Source: Terrimonas sp. (GTDB taxonomy: Bacteria > Bacteroidota > Bacteroidia > Chitinophagales > Chitinophagaceae). Taken from it: a DNA stretch of 64,000 nucleotides. Made by a program: the position numbers and the translations under genes. The notes beneath the pieces were generated by a model, which was not told where the DNA came from, searched no databases, and saw nothing but the letters and a program-made list of their open reading frames with translations. This document shows positions 20,161 through 28,322 of this stretch, one piece after another. The stretch is from contig NZ_QCZJ01000006.1 of NCBI RefSeq assembly GCF_003075435.1, positions 124,001 through 188,000 of the forward strand, written 5' to 3'. Positions within the stretch are counted from its first letter, which is position 1, and every line of letters starts with the position of its first letter.

Positions 20161-21153
20161 ATGAAGGATATACACGCATTATTTAAATCATTTGATGATA
20201 TCAAGGTTGGTATTATTGGAGATGTAATGCTGGATTCATACATGTGGGGAAGGGTAGACAGGATATCTCCGGAAGCTCCTGTTCCTGTTGTTGCCATCAA
20301 TAAAAAAGAATTACGAATTGGTGGCGCCGGAAATGTTGCACTGAATATTTGTGCGCTTGGCGCCAAAGCATCTATCATTGCTGTTGCCGGTAATGACGAT
20401 GATGGCATGGCATTGAAAAAAATGTTTGATGAAAATGCCATTGACACTTCTTTCCTTTTGCAAAGCTCAAAACGTATCACTACAAATAAAATACGTGTTA
20501 TAGCCCGTAACCAGCAGATGATGCGGCTTGATAATGAACTTACCACAGACCTGGGATATGAAGATGAAAACAGGCTGATATTGGCTGTTCAGCATTATAT
20601 AGCGCAGGAAAAACCACAGGTTATAATACTGGAGGATTATAATAAAGGAGTACTGACTGAATTGGTAATTCAAAAAGTAATTGACCTATGCCGCCATAAT
20701 AATATTATTGTTGCGGTTGATCCAAAGCGAAAGAACTTTTTTAATTACAGGAATGTAGATATTTTCAAACCAAATTTTAAAGAGGCGGTAGAGGGATTAA
20801 ACCTGATATCTACAGAAATAAATGAAGGTTTGCTGAAAGAAATCCATCAACAGCTTCACGAAAAACTACAACATGATATTTCTTTCATCACGCTTTCCGA
20901 AAAAGGTGTGTTTTATCAGCAATATACAAATGCTGCTATTATCCCCTCGCATATACGCAATGTTGCTGATGTAAGTGGTGCGGGAGATACTGTTATTGCT
21001 GTTGCTTCACTGGTATATGCCGCTACAAAGGATGTAAAATTAATGGCCGAAATTGCCAATATTGCGGGAGGGCTTGTTTGTGAAGAAGTCGGAACTGCAG
21101 CTATAGATAAAGGAAAATTATTAAAGGAGTGCGGTGCGCTTCTTGTATCGTGA
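20161..21153 (+). CDS. rfaE1: D-glycero-beta-D-manno-heptose-7-phosphate kinase (RfaE domain I)
   Basis: PfkB-type kinase of 330 residues matching the kinase half of HldE/RfaE: GDVMLDSYMWGRVDRISPEA (about residues 20-39), GGAGNVALN (about 57-65) and the catalytic DVSGAGDTVIAV (about 270-281). It phosphorylates heptose 7-phosphate at C1 in the ADP-heptose pathway for lipopolysaccharide core. The adenylyltransferase half of the E. coli fusion is absent, so a separate gene is expected elsewhere. A rho-independent terminator follows. A generic sugar kinase is possible, but the ISPEAPVPVV stretch is characteristic. Confidence 0.88.
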   Translation: MKDIHALFKSFDDIKVGIIGDVMLDSYMWGRVDRISPEAPVPVVAINKKELRIGGAGNVALNICALGAKASIIAVAGNDDDGMALKKMFDENAIDTSFLLQSSKRITTNKIRVIARNQQMMRLDNELTTDLGYEDENRLILAVQHYIAQEKPQVIILEDYNKGVLTELVIQKVIDLCRHNNIIVAVDPKRKNFFNYRNVDIFKPNFKEAVEGLNLISTEINEGLLKEIHQQLHEKLQHDISFITLSEKGVFYQQYTNAAIIPSHIRNVADVSGAGDTVIAVASLVYAATKDVKLMAEIANIAGGLVCEEVGTAAIDKGKLLKECGALLVS

Positions 21154-21189
21154 TCCACAAAACAGTATCAATCAGTATATCAATATACC

Positions 21190-21220
21190 AGAGCCCTATT
21201 GTAGGGCTCTTTTAATTTTT
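21190..21220 (+). terminator. Rho-independent terminator after the heptose kinase gene
   Basis: AGAGCCCTA (21190-21198), loop TTG, TAGGGCTCT (21202-21210): a perfect 9-bp stem followed by TTTAATTTTT. Confidence 0.92.
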
Positions 21221-21344
21221 ATATATCGCTAAAATATTTGTAGGCGAAAAAATAAAGTTGATATAGAAAGATAAATGAGTAAGCCATAATAACAATATCC
21301 TAACAGCCTTACTGAATATTATTGCTTCGTAAAATTGAATTAAT

Positions 21345-21950
21345 ATGAAGCAGGCGCTAAAACTTACTGCAATTATCGCATTGATTTTTTTTTCTTTTCA
21401 AACCCTTCAGGCACAAAACTGGCAATACGGTGTAAAAGTAGATCTTAATTATGCTACAGTACAAGGCAATGGCTTAAAAAATAAATTGACGCTTGGATAT
21501 GGCGGAGGAATTTGGGCTAATTATGCCATTACAAAAAAAATCAGATTTCAACCTGAATTATCGTTGGCGCAATACAATTATACAAAGAGTGGTGATTTTG
21601 ATAAATATTATAAGAATGATGTAGGGAGGGTAGGAGCGAATGAAAAGATAAGACTGGCAAATATAAATATGCCGCTTTTACTACGTTATGATATAATTCC
21701 CTGGGTTAGTGTGTTAGCAGGTCCGCAAATAGGAGTTGCGGTTTTTAAAGATGAGAATTTAAGAAAAGACGGGGTAAGCGGTTTTAAAAGCACAGATATT
21801 GGAATCGTAGGCGGCGTACAGGCAAATCTTGGAAGTGTAGGGATTTTCGGCAGATTTACGCAGGGGCTTTCCGACATTAACAATGTGAGCACGAAGTATA
21901 AATGGAACTCGCAGCGTGTTGAATTTGGATTGTTATTAAGGGTTAAATAG
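21345..21950 (+). CDS. Small outer-membrane beta-barrel protein (PorT-like fold)
   Basis: Secreted protein of 201 residues with a clear signal peptide (about 1-24, cleavage after LQA before QNWQYG). The mature part alternates hydrophobic and polar residues in about eight strands, with Gly/aromatic turns (LGYGGGIWANYAI, FQPELSLAQYNY, VLAGPQIGVAV), and ends in FGLLLRVK, as expected for Bacteroidota outer-membrane beta-barrels of the PorT / OMP_b-brl_2 type. Such proteins are common and mostly of unknown function. It stands alone between a terminator and a convergent gene, so it is presumably monocistronic. Confidence 0.78.
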   Translation: MKQALKLTAIIALIFFSFQTLQAQNWQYGVKVDLNYATVQGNGLKNKLTLGYGGGIWANYAITKKIRFQPELSLAQYNYTKSGDFDKYYKNDVGRVGANEKIRLANINMPLLLRYDIIPWVSVLAGPQIGVAVFKDENLRKDGVSGFKSTDIGIVGGVQANLGSVGIFGRFTQGLSDINNVSTKYKWNSQRVEFGLLLRVK

Positions 21951-21957
21951 TTGTTTG

Positions 21958-22686
21958 CTATTTCTTCCATTTTCTCAATTGCTGCAACAATGCTCTCATG
22001 TCTTTTGGCTGAGGGGCTTCAAGTATATATTCTTTTTTTTGTTCGTCAGTAAACTCCAGTTTTTCGGCGTGAAGCGCTAAACGATTGAAAAGAGGACGCT
22101 CTTCTTCTTCATATTTGGAGAGATTGAATTTCTTTTTGATAGATGAGAGCAGCACAGGATCAGCAGTGCCGTAAATAACATCGCATACAATTGGATGTCC
22201 GATATGTTTCATATGCACACGTATCTGGTGTGTTCTGCCGGTATGTATGCGAAATTGCAGTAAGGAATAGTTTCCAAAGGTTTCGAGTACTTTATAGTCT
22301 GTAAACGCAGGTTTGCCTTTTTTATTGGTAACCATTACTCCCTTTTTGCCGGGGTGTTCCATTATGCCTGCGTCTATTGAACCGCTCGTATGTGAAGGAA
22401 TACCATGTACAAGGCCTGTATAATATTTCTTTGTTTCACGATTTTCAAAAAGCCCGGAAAGGTATTTATGTGTCTGTTCATCTTTTGCAAAAACAATTAT
22501 ACCACTGGTGTCTTTATCAAGCCGGTGTACGGTGAATATATCTCCGTACTTTTCTTTTAAAATAGTTTTTAAAGAAATTTCTTTTCCTTCCCTGTCGGGA
22601 ATGGATAGTAATCCGGAGGGCTTATTAACTGCTACAAAGTGATCATTATCAAAAATTACTTCAGGCTTTAATTTATTCACAATCAC
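21958..22686 (-). CDS. RluA-family RNA pseudouridine synthase
   Basis: Cytoplasmic enzyme isomerising uridine to pseudouridine in rRNA or tRNA; 242 residues, without an S4 domain. The catalytic motif HRLDKDTSG (about residues 54-62) contains the essential Asp; VNKPSGLLSIPD precedes it and HTGRTHQIRVHMKHIGHP follows, as in the RluA/RluC/RluD/TruC group. The start codon overlaps the stop of the upstream RsuA-type synthase gene (22683-22686), so the two modification enzymes are translationally coupled. The exact target base cannot be told from sequence alone. Confidence 0.88.
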   Translation of the reverse strand: MIVNKLKPEVIFDNDHFVAVNKPSGLLSIPDREGKEISLKTILKEKYGDIFTVHRLDKDTSGIIVFAKDEQTHKYLSGLFENRETKKYYTGLVHGIPSHTSGSIDAGIMEHPGKKGVMVTNKKGKPAFTDYKVLETFGNYSLLQFRIHTGRTHQIRVHMKHIGHPIVCDVIYGTADPVLLSSIKKKFNLSKYEEEERPLFNRLALHAEKLEFTDEQKKEYILEAPQPKDMRALLQQLRKWKK

Positions 22687-23828
22687 TGGTGCTGAGATTT
22701 CTTGTTGGAAAATGAAGTGTTCAAATGTTTTAGCAATCTTATTTCTTTTTCAGTAAGAAAGCGCCACTTACCACGGTCCACATTTTTCTTGGTAAATATG
22801 CCATACATAACCCTGTCAAGATTCTTTACATCAAAGCCAAGGTGTTCAAAAATGCGTCTCACGATCCTGTTTTTACCACTATGTATTTCAATGCCAATAA
22901 CACTTCTGTCTTTTGTATCTGCATAAGCTACGCTGTCGGGCTGAATAAATCCATCTTCAAGCGTTATGCCGCTGGCAATAGTATCTAACTGCTGTTTGGT
23001 AACAGGCTTGTCTAACCGAACTTCATATATCTTTTTCACTTCGTACTTAGGATGCGTTAAACGTTGCGCAACTTCGCCGTCATTTGTTAGGAGTAATACA
23101 CCGGTAGTGTTTCTATCTAATCGACCAACAGGAAAAACTCTTTCTGTTGTGGCGCCTTTCACAAGGTCCATTACTGTTTTTCTTCCTTCGGGGTCATCTG
23201 TTGTGGTAATATAATCTTTAGGTTTGTTCAGCAATATATACACCAGGTTTTTTTGCAATGAAATTTTTTTGCCATTTACTTTGATAGTATCTGCCTGGCT
23301 GACCCTGAAAGGCGGTTCCGTAACTAACTTTCCATTCACGGTTACTTTTCCTGCCTTTACTATATCTGCCGCTTCTCTTCTTGCACAAACTCCGCTCCAT
23401 GCGATAAATTTGTTGAGCGGCATTTCATCATTGGAGATTTTAGATTTCTGACCTTGCCTGCCGGCAGGCAGGTTTGAGATTTGAGATTTGGAAGCTGCCT
23501 CAGTTGTTGCTCTTTGATTTTTAAAAGCCGGACTTTTATCATTGGCTTTTAACTGTTTTTCCACTTGTTTTTGCTTTCCGGCTCCCGGCCGTTGATCGCT
23601 GGCTCCTGATTGATGTTTACCTTTTGCTGATGGCTGACCGCTGACCGCTGGCTGCTGATAGCTGATAGCTGACTGCTGTTTCCTCCGCTCTTTTGCCAAT
23701 CTTTTCTGTGCTTCAAAATAAGCGTTCTTTTCAGCCCTTACCTGTTTTTTTTCCTGGCGGATGCGTTCTTTTTTCTTAGCGCCGCTTTCGGCTTTATTAA
23801 TGAATTTATCAAATGCTTTTTTGCTCAT
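22683..23828 (-). CDS. RsuA/RluB-family rRNA pseudouridine synthase with repeat-derived N-terminal extension
   Basis: The catalytic part begins around residue 136: an S4 RNA-binding domain (MPLNKFIAWSGVCARREAAD), then the synthase core with PVGRLDRNTTGVLLLTNDG, whose Asp is catalytic, and SGKNRIVRRIFEHLG. It would modify 23S rRNA. Residues 1-135 are a Lys/Gln/Ala-rich low-complexity extension. Two parts of that extension are translated repeat DNA: residues about 53-85 come from the GCTATCAGC-type repeat and about 112-132 from a CTGCCGGCAGGCAGG/AGATTTGAGATTTG repeat. An ATG at 23423 could start a repeat-free protein. The gene overlaps the RluA-family gene by four bases. Confidence 0.87.
   Translation of the reverse strand: MSKKAFDKFINKAESGAKKKERIRQEKKQVRAEKNAYFEAQKRLAKERRKQQSAISYQQPAVSGQPSAKGKHQSGASDQRPGAGKQKQVEKQLKANDKSPAFKNQRATTEAASKSQISNLPAGRQGQKSKISNDEMPLNKFIAWSGVCARREAADIVKAGKVTVNGKLVTEPPFRVSQADTIKVNGKKISLQKNLVYILLNKPKDYITTTDDPEGRKTVMDLVKGATTERVFPVGRLDRNTTGVLLLTNDGEVAQRLTHPKYEVKKIYEVRLDKPVTKQQLDTIASGITLEDGFIQPDSVAYADTKDRSVIGIEIHSGKNRIVRRIFEHLGFDVKNLDRVMYGIFTKKNVDRGKWRFLTEKEIRLLKHLNTSFSNKKSQHQ
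23433..23492. repeat. CTGCCGGCAGG / AGATTTGAGATTTG repeat inside coding sequence
   Basis: A palindromic core, CCTGCCGGCAGG, flanked by AGATTTTAGATTTC on one side and TTTGAGATTTGAGATTTG on the other, lies in frame in the pseudouridine synthase N-terminal linker and is read as the NLPAGRQG peptide. A related word occurs in non-coding DNA near 5371-5390. Confidence 0.75.
23587..23680. repeat. GCTATCAGC-type repeat inside coding sequence, copy 3
   Basis: Tandem variants of GCTGATAGCTGA, GCTGACCGCTG, GCTGCTGATAGC and GCTGATGGCTGACC occur in frame in the pseudouridine synthase gene, matching the intergenic repeats near 1832-1917 and 10027-10071. The protein reads them as SAISYQQPAVSGQPSA and similar Ser/Gln/Ala-rich text. 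Confidence 0.75.
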
Positions 23829-23871
23829 AGATAATTTGCTGTTTTACAACAGTAGTATTAAAGTAAAAGAT

Positions 23872-24945
23872 TTATTGAAAGTTGTCTTTATTCGCTAACT
23901 GCCCGCAGGCGGCATCAATATCTTTACCCCTGCTTCTCCTCAACCGTGCATTCACTTTATTTTTCTCCAGGTATTGCATGAAGTTTTCTGTAACAGCTTC
24001 ATCTGGTTTTGAAAATGTGGCAAGGTCTATAGGGTTGTACTCAATAATATTCACGAGGTCCGCAGGAACCTGCCTGTATATTTTTACCAACTCATCAGCA
24101 TCCTGCAACGAATCATTAAAGTCTTTAAAGAGAATATATTCAAATGTTATTTCGTTGCCAGTTTGCCTGTAAAAATAATTGAGTGCTTCTATCAGCGATT
24201 TAATATTGTTGGTATCGTTGATAGGCATAATCTCATGGCGTTTTTTATCATTAGCAGCATGCAGCGACAGAGCCAGTTTGAACTTCACCTGGTCATCTCC
24301 CAGTTGCCTGATCATTTTTGCTACTCCGGCAGTGGATACGGTTATTCTTCTCGGGCTCATCCCTAATCCATCAGGAGATGATATACGCTCTATTGCTTTC
24401 AATACATTTTTATAATTAAGCAATGGTTCACCCATACCCATAAAAACAATATTGCTTAATTTCTTCTGGTATATGTTTTCTGCCTGCTGATTAATGAACA
24501 CCACTTCATCATATATCTCATCGTAATTGAGGTTACGTTTTCTATCCATATATCCGGTGGCGCAAAACTTGCAACTCAGGCTGCATCCAATTTGTGAAGA
24601 AACACAGGCTGTTTGACGGGATTCTGTTGGTATCAATACACCTTCCACTAAATGTCCGTCAATTGTTCTGAAGCGGCTTTTAACCGTGCCATCTGCCGAA
24701 TATTGTGAAGCATCAAGAGATAGTGCAGGCAAGTCAAAATTTTCGGAGAGTTTCTGTCTGAGCTCTTTGCTAAGATTGGTCATGGCGTCAAAAGCATGTG
24801 CATGTTTTTGCCAGATCCATTCGTACACTTGTTTGGCTCTGAACCTCTTATCTCCATTTTTTTCAAAATATTCCTGCAGTTCCTCCAAACTCAAATGACG
24901 GATATTTTGCTTTTTTGCCGCTTGCATATCTGCAAAGATATGCAA
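23872..24945 (-). CDS. rlmN: 23S rRNA (A2503-C2) / tRNA A37 methyltransferase RlmN
   Basis: Radical SAM RNA methyltransferase, 357 residues from the upstream ATG. The [4Fe-4S] cluster motif is C121-x3-C125-x2-C128 in GCSLSCKFCATGY, followed by NIVFMGMGEPLLNYKNV, which is diagnostic for RlmN/Cfr. The C-terminal AACGQLA contains the methyl-carrying Cys expected in the family. RlmN methylates A2503 in 23S rRNA and A37 in some tRNAs. The ATG at 24927 (MQAAKK) is probably the true start, since the first six codons add nothing conserved. It is co-directional with the two pseudouridine synthases, forming an RNA-modification group. Confidence 0.95.
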   Translation of the reverse strand: MHIFADMQAAKKQNIRHLSLEELQEYFEKNGDKRFRAKQVYEWIWQKHAHAFDAMTNLSKELRQKLSENFDLPALSLDASQYSADGTVKSRFRTIDGHLVEGVLIPTESRQTACVSSQIGCSLSCKFCATGYMDRKRNLNYDEIYDEVVFINQQAENIYQKKLSNIVFMGMGEPLLNYKNVLKAIERISSPDGLGMSPRRITVSTAGVAKMIRQLGDDQVKFKLALSLHAANDKKRHEIMPINDTNNIKSLIEALNYFYRQTGNEITFEYILFKDFNDSLQDADELVKIYRQVPADLVNIIEYNPIDLATFSKPDEAVTENFMQYLEKNKVNARLRRSRGKDIDAACGQLANKDNFQ

Positions 24946-25005
24946 AGGCTTTCCTGGTAAGAAATCTTATGTAATAAATGGAATGCTGTTTTTGGCATTT
25001 TTAAA

Positions 25006-25053
25006 GTCGCCAGAGGCGACACCAGATTGGTGCGTGGCGAAGACGCCACGCAC
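25006..25053. repeat. Two-hairpin repeat element, copy 2
   Basis: GTCGCC / GGCGAC with a 3-base loop (25006-25020), a 9-base spacer, then GTGCGTGGCG / CGCCACGCAC around an AAGA loop (25030-25053, perfect stem). Length, spacing and both loops match copy 1 at 5303-5350, while the second stem differs by paired substitutions. It lies between the oxygenase and rlmN, both on the minus strand. No T-tract follows on either strand. Confidence 0.75.
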
Positions 25054-25068
25054 AGCCTCAACGCAACA

Positions 25069-26352
25069 TCAAACAACATTAGGTGTGGCAGCCCCTATTG
25101 TCATATCTTCCTTTCTATGCTTAACCACAAAGCACGCTGTAACAATAGCCGATACAATAAAGTAGGCGATCATTACCTGGGCAATATCCTGAAAGAGCTT
25201 GCTTGCTCCAAACCAATCCTGCTGTTTGTAAATAATGCCGATGGCATATATGTCTTTTATAAGCTCCCAAACAATTGCAGAAGCGTTTCTGTCTGCCAGA
25301 TCGGTAAAGGCATATACATGCAGGAAAACAAAAAGTCCGTATAAAAACATGCCAGGGCTGCCAATGTAGGAAATATTGGCAAACAGATACGAAACAAAGA
25401 GAAGTAAAGCGATTAACTGTACCCAGTTCCAAGCCATTAACGCTTTTGAATTGGCCGGATTATATTTTGTAAAATGATACACATCTTCAATTTTATACAC
25501 GGGATATTTTTCTTCCACATCGTTTGGCCGCCAGCCGGTAGGCATGAGCCATATGCGCAATTTATCTTTCCAGCTCTTTGTTCTCCATGCATCTTTGATT
25601 AATAGCCATAGGTGTTGAAAATTTATTTTAATGGGGTTCCAGGTCTGAGCGGGTCTTGTAATACCATATACGGGTTTCACCTCTTTTAGTTCTTCCTGAT
25701 AAGTACCAAACCATTTATCCCACCAGATAAATATCTGGCTGTAATTTTTATCAAGGTATTCTTTATTGATGGCGTGATGTACCCGGTGATGTGATGGTGT
25801 AACAATTATTTTTTCAAGAAAGCCCATTTTGTTGATATGCTGCGTATGATACCAGAATTGCGCAAACAAATGCAAAGGCGCAACTATGGCAATTACCTTT
25901 TCGGGCACTCCGAGTATGGCTGCAGGCAATAGAAAAACGACGAATAATTTTACAAAGCCTGCTACACTTTGTCTTAAAGCACAGGCAAGATTAAACTCTT
26001 CACTGCTATGGTGAATGATATGATTGTTCCAAAAGAAGTTGTATTCATGCTGTATGCGGTGTATCCAATAGCCGGAAAAATCGAGTGCGAGGAAAGCGAT
26101 CACATAAGTAAGCCATATATTGTTAACCTGTATAATGGCTACCTGTTTTACCAGCCAGCCGTAAGAAATAATAGCAAGGCTTAATCCCAATACATCTTTT
26201 GTAACGTTGGTAACACCGCTGCTCAGGCTGCTGATCATATCCATATTACGGACTGTATCTTCCCCTTTTTTCCACCCCCACCATTTTTCAAACAATACAA
26301 GCGCCAGGAAAACGGGCATGGCAACCAATAGTATTTTACCGTATGTTTCCAT
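25069..26352 (-). CDS. Sterol desaturase / fatty acid hydroxylase family membrane protein
   Basis: Integral inner-membrane di-iron oxygenase of 427 residues. The His clusters of the family are present: HRIQHE (about residue 97), HIIHHSSE (about 111-118) and HHRVHHAIN (about 186-194). About three or four helices surround these clusters, and a further set of about four hydrophobic segments forms a C-terminal extension (about 310-410) typical of the alkylglycerol-monooxygenase-like branch. Expected chemistry is O2-dependent hydroxylation or desaturation of a lipid; the substrate is unknown. It is followed by the two-hairpin repeat and stands 11 bases downstream of the mutase gene on the same strand, so it may share that transcript. 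Confidence 0.85.
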   Translation of the reverse strand: METYGKILLVAMPVFLALVLFEKWWGWKKGEDTVRNMDMISSLSSGVTNVTKDVLGLSLAIISYGWLVKQVAIIQVNNIWLTYVIAFLALDFSGYWIHRIQHEYNFFWNNHIIHHSSEEFNLACALRQSVAGFVKLFVVFLLPAAILGVPEKVIAIVAPLHLFAQFWYHTQHINKMGFLEKIIVTPSHHRVHHAINKEYLDKNYSQIFIWWDKWFGTYQEELKEVKPVYGITRPAQTWNPIKINFQHLWLLIKDAWRTKSWKDKLRIWLMPTGWRPNDVEEKYPVYKIEDVYHFTKYNPANSKALMAWNWVQLIALLLFVSYLFANISYIGSPGMFLYGLFVFLHVYAFTDLADRNASAIVWELIKDIYAIGIIYKQQDWFGASKLFQDIAQVMIAYFIVSAIVTACFVVKHRKEDMTIGAATPNVV

Positions 26353-26363
26353 ATTGAGGGTTG

Positions 26364-28313
26364 TTACATATTTCTCCTGTATTGTCCGCCGGCTTCATAT
26401 AATGCATGTGTTATTTGCCCAAGGCTGCAATACTTAACGGTTTCCATCAGCTCCATAAATATATTTCCTTTATTGGCAGCAACCTCTTTAAGCCTGCTCA
26501 GTTTTTTTGCTGCAATTGCCTCGTTTCGTTTATGGAAGGCTATTATATTGTTTACCTGTTCTTCTTTTTCTTCAATAGTGCTCCTGATCACTTCCCCTGG
26601 AATAATAGTAGGGCTACCACTTTTTGCCAGGAATGTATTTACGCCAACCACAGGCAACTCACCGCTATGTTTAAGGCTTTCGTAATGCAGGCTCTCTTCC
26701 TGTATTTTATTACGCTGGTACATCCTTTCCATTGCACCTAATACTCCGCCCCTGTCATTCAATCGGTCAAATTCCATCAGTACCGCTTCTTCAACCAGGT
26801 CAGTCAATGCTTCTATGGCAAAACTTCCCTGTATAAAATTTTCTGTTTTGGCGGTGCCTAATTCGCGGTTGATGATCAATTGTATTGCCATTGCACGCCT
26901 TACACTTTCTTCGGTAGGCGTGGTAATAGCTTCATCATATGCGTTGGTATGAAGCGAATTGCAATTATCATATATGGCATACAATGCCTGTAATGTTGTT
27001 CTGATGTCATTGAAATCAATTTCCTGTGCATGCAGGCTGCGGCCGCTGGTTTGAATATGGTATTTGAGCTTTTGTGATCTTTCATTGCCCTTGTATTTAT
27101 GCTTGATGGCCTTCGCCCATATTCTTCTCGCTACCCTGCCAATCACCGCGTATTCAGGGTCCATTCCATTGCTAAAAAAGAAAGAAAAATTTGGGGCAAA
27201 ATCATCAATATGCATGCCGCGGCTTAAATAATATTCCACATAAGTAAAGCCATTGGCTAATGTAAACGCAAGCTGCGTAATAGGATTGGCGCCGGCCTCG
27301 GCTATATGATAGCCGCTGATACTTACACTGTAAAAATTGCGGATATTATTGTTAATAAAATATTCCTGCACATCTCCCATTAATTTTAAAGCAAACTCCG
27401 TCGAAAAAATGCAGGTGTTCTGTGCCTGGTCTTCTTTTAATATATCTGCCTGAACGGTACCTCGCACCTGCTGTAAAACATTTGCTTTAATGGTTGTATA
27501 GATGTCAGGAGGTAAAACTTCATCGCCACTTAATCCTAACAAGCGTAACCCTAATCCATTATTACCGGCAGGTAATGCCCCATTGTATATCGGTGCAGGT
27601 TGTTGTGTATATTTTTGAGCTTTTATATTGTCCACTTTTTCCCATAGCGATTGATCGTTTTCAGCTATCCATTTTTCACATTGCTGATCAATAGCTGCAT
27701 TTAAGAAGAATGCGAGAATAATGGGAGCTGGGCCATTAATGGTCATGCTTACAGATGTGGCAGGATCGCAAAGATTAAAACCACAGTATAATTTTTTTGC
27801 ATCATCAACAGTGGCGATACTTACGCCTGCATTACCAATCTTTCCATATATGTCCGGCCGGCGATCCGGATCCTCACCATATAATGTTACACTGTCAAAC
27901 GCAGTAGAAAGTCTTTTAGCAGGTTGATCTGCAGATACATAATGAAAGCGTTTGTTGGTTCTTTCAGGGCTGCCTTCCCCCGCAAACATCCTCGTAGGGT
28001 CCTCATTTTGCCGTTTCATTTCAAATACACCGGCCGTGTACGGAAACGAGCCCGGTATATTTTCCTGTAGCTGCCATTTTACGATATCGCCCCAGTCTTT
28101 ATATTGGGGTAAAAGCACTTTGGGGATTTTTGTGCCGCTTAATGAAATGCCTGTAAGTTCCTGCCTTACTGTTTTGCCTCTCACACTATATTCAAAAGAT
28201 TGAGCTGCATATTTTTCCTGCAATGCTTTCCATTGCTGCAATAAATGCAGAATATCCGGATGCAACTTTTGTTGAAGTTCTAGGTATTTATCTTTTAAAG
28301 TCTCAATATTCAC
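26364..28313 (-). CDS. Acyl-CoA mutase large domain (IcmF-type C-terminal half)
   Basis: B12-dependent acyl-CoA mutase catalytic domain, 649 residues, with the TIM-barrel features [35 protein letters not shown] and [16 protein letters not shown]. The [10 protein letters not shown] segment and overall pattern match the substrate-binding half of fused IcmF (isobutyryl/butyryl- or related acyl-CoA mutase) rather than methylmalonyl-CoA mutase MutB. No B12-binding domain is attached; that domain and the chaperone GTPase are encoded by the gene at 29531-30943, with a DUF1016 nuclease gene in between. The start used here is GTG at 28313, 9 bases after the nuclease stop. The exact acyl substrate is not decidable by eye. 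Confidence 0.85.
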   Translation of the reverse strand: MNIETLKDKYLELQQKLHPDILHLLQQWKALQEKYAAQSFEYSVRGKTVRQELTGISLSGTKIPKVLLPQYKDWGDIVKWQLQENIPGSFPYTAGVFEMKRQNEDPTRMFAGEGSPERTNKRFHYVSADQPAKRLSTAFDSVTLYGEDPDRRPDIYGKIGNAGVSIATVDDAKKLYCGFNLCDPATSVSMTINGPAPIILAFFLNAAIDQQCEKWIAENDQSLWEKVDNIKAQKYTQQPAPIYNGALPAGNNGLGLRLLGLSGDEVLPPDIYTTIKANVLQQVRGTVQADILKEDQAQNTCIFSTEFALKLMGDVQEYFINNNIRNFYSVSISGYHIAEAGANPITQLAFTLANGFTYVEYYLSRGMHIDDFAPNFSFFFSNGMDPEYAVIGRVARRIWAKAIKHKYKGNERSQKLKYHIQTSGRSLHAQEIDFNDIRTTLQALYAIYDNCNSLHTNAYDEAITTPTEESVRRAMAIQLIINRELGTAKTENFIQGSFAIEALTDLVEEAVLMEFDRLNDRGGVLGAMERMYQRNKIQEESLHYESLKHSGELPVVGVNTFLAKSGSPTIIPGEVIRSTIEEKEEQVNNIIAFHKRNEAIAAKKLSRLKEVAANKGNIFMELMETVKYCSLGQITHALYEAGGQYRRNM

Positions 28314-28322
28314 GTTGAATAT

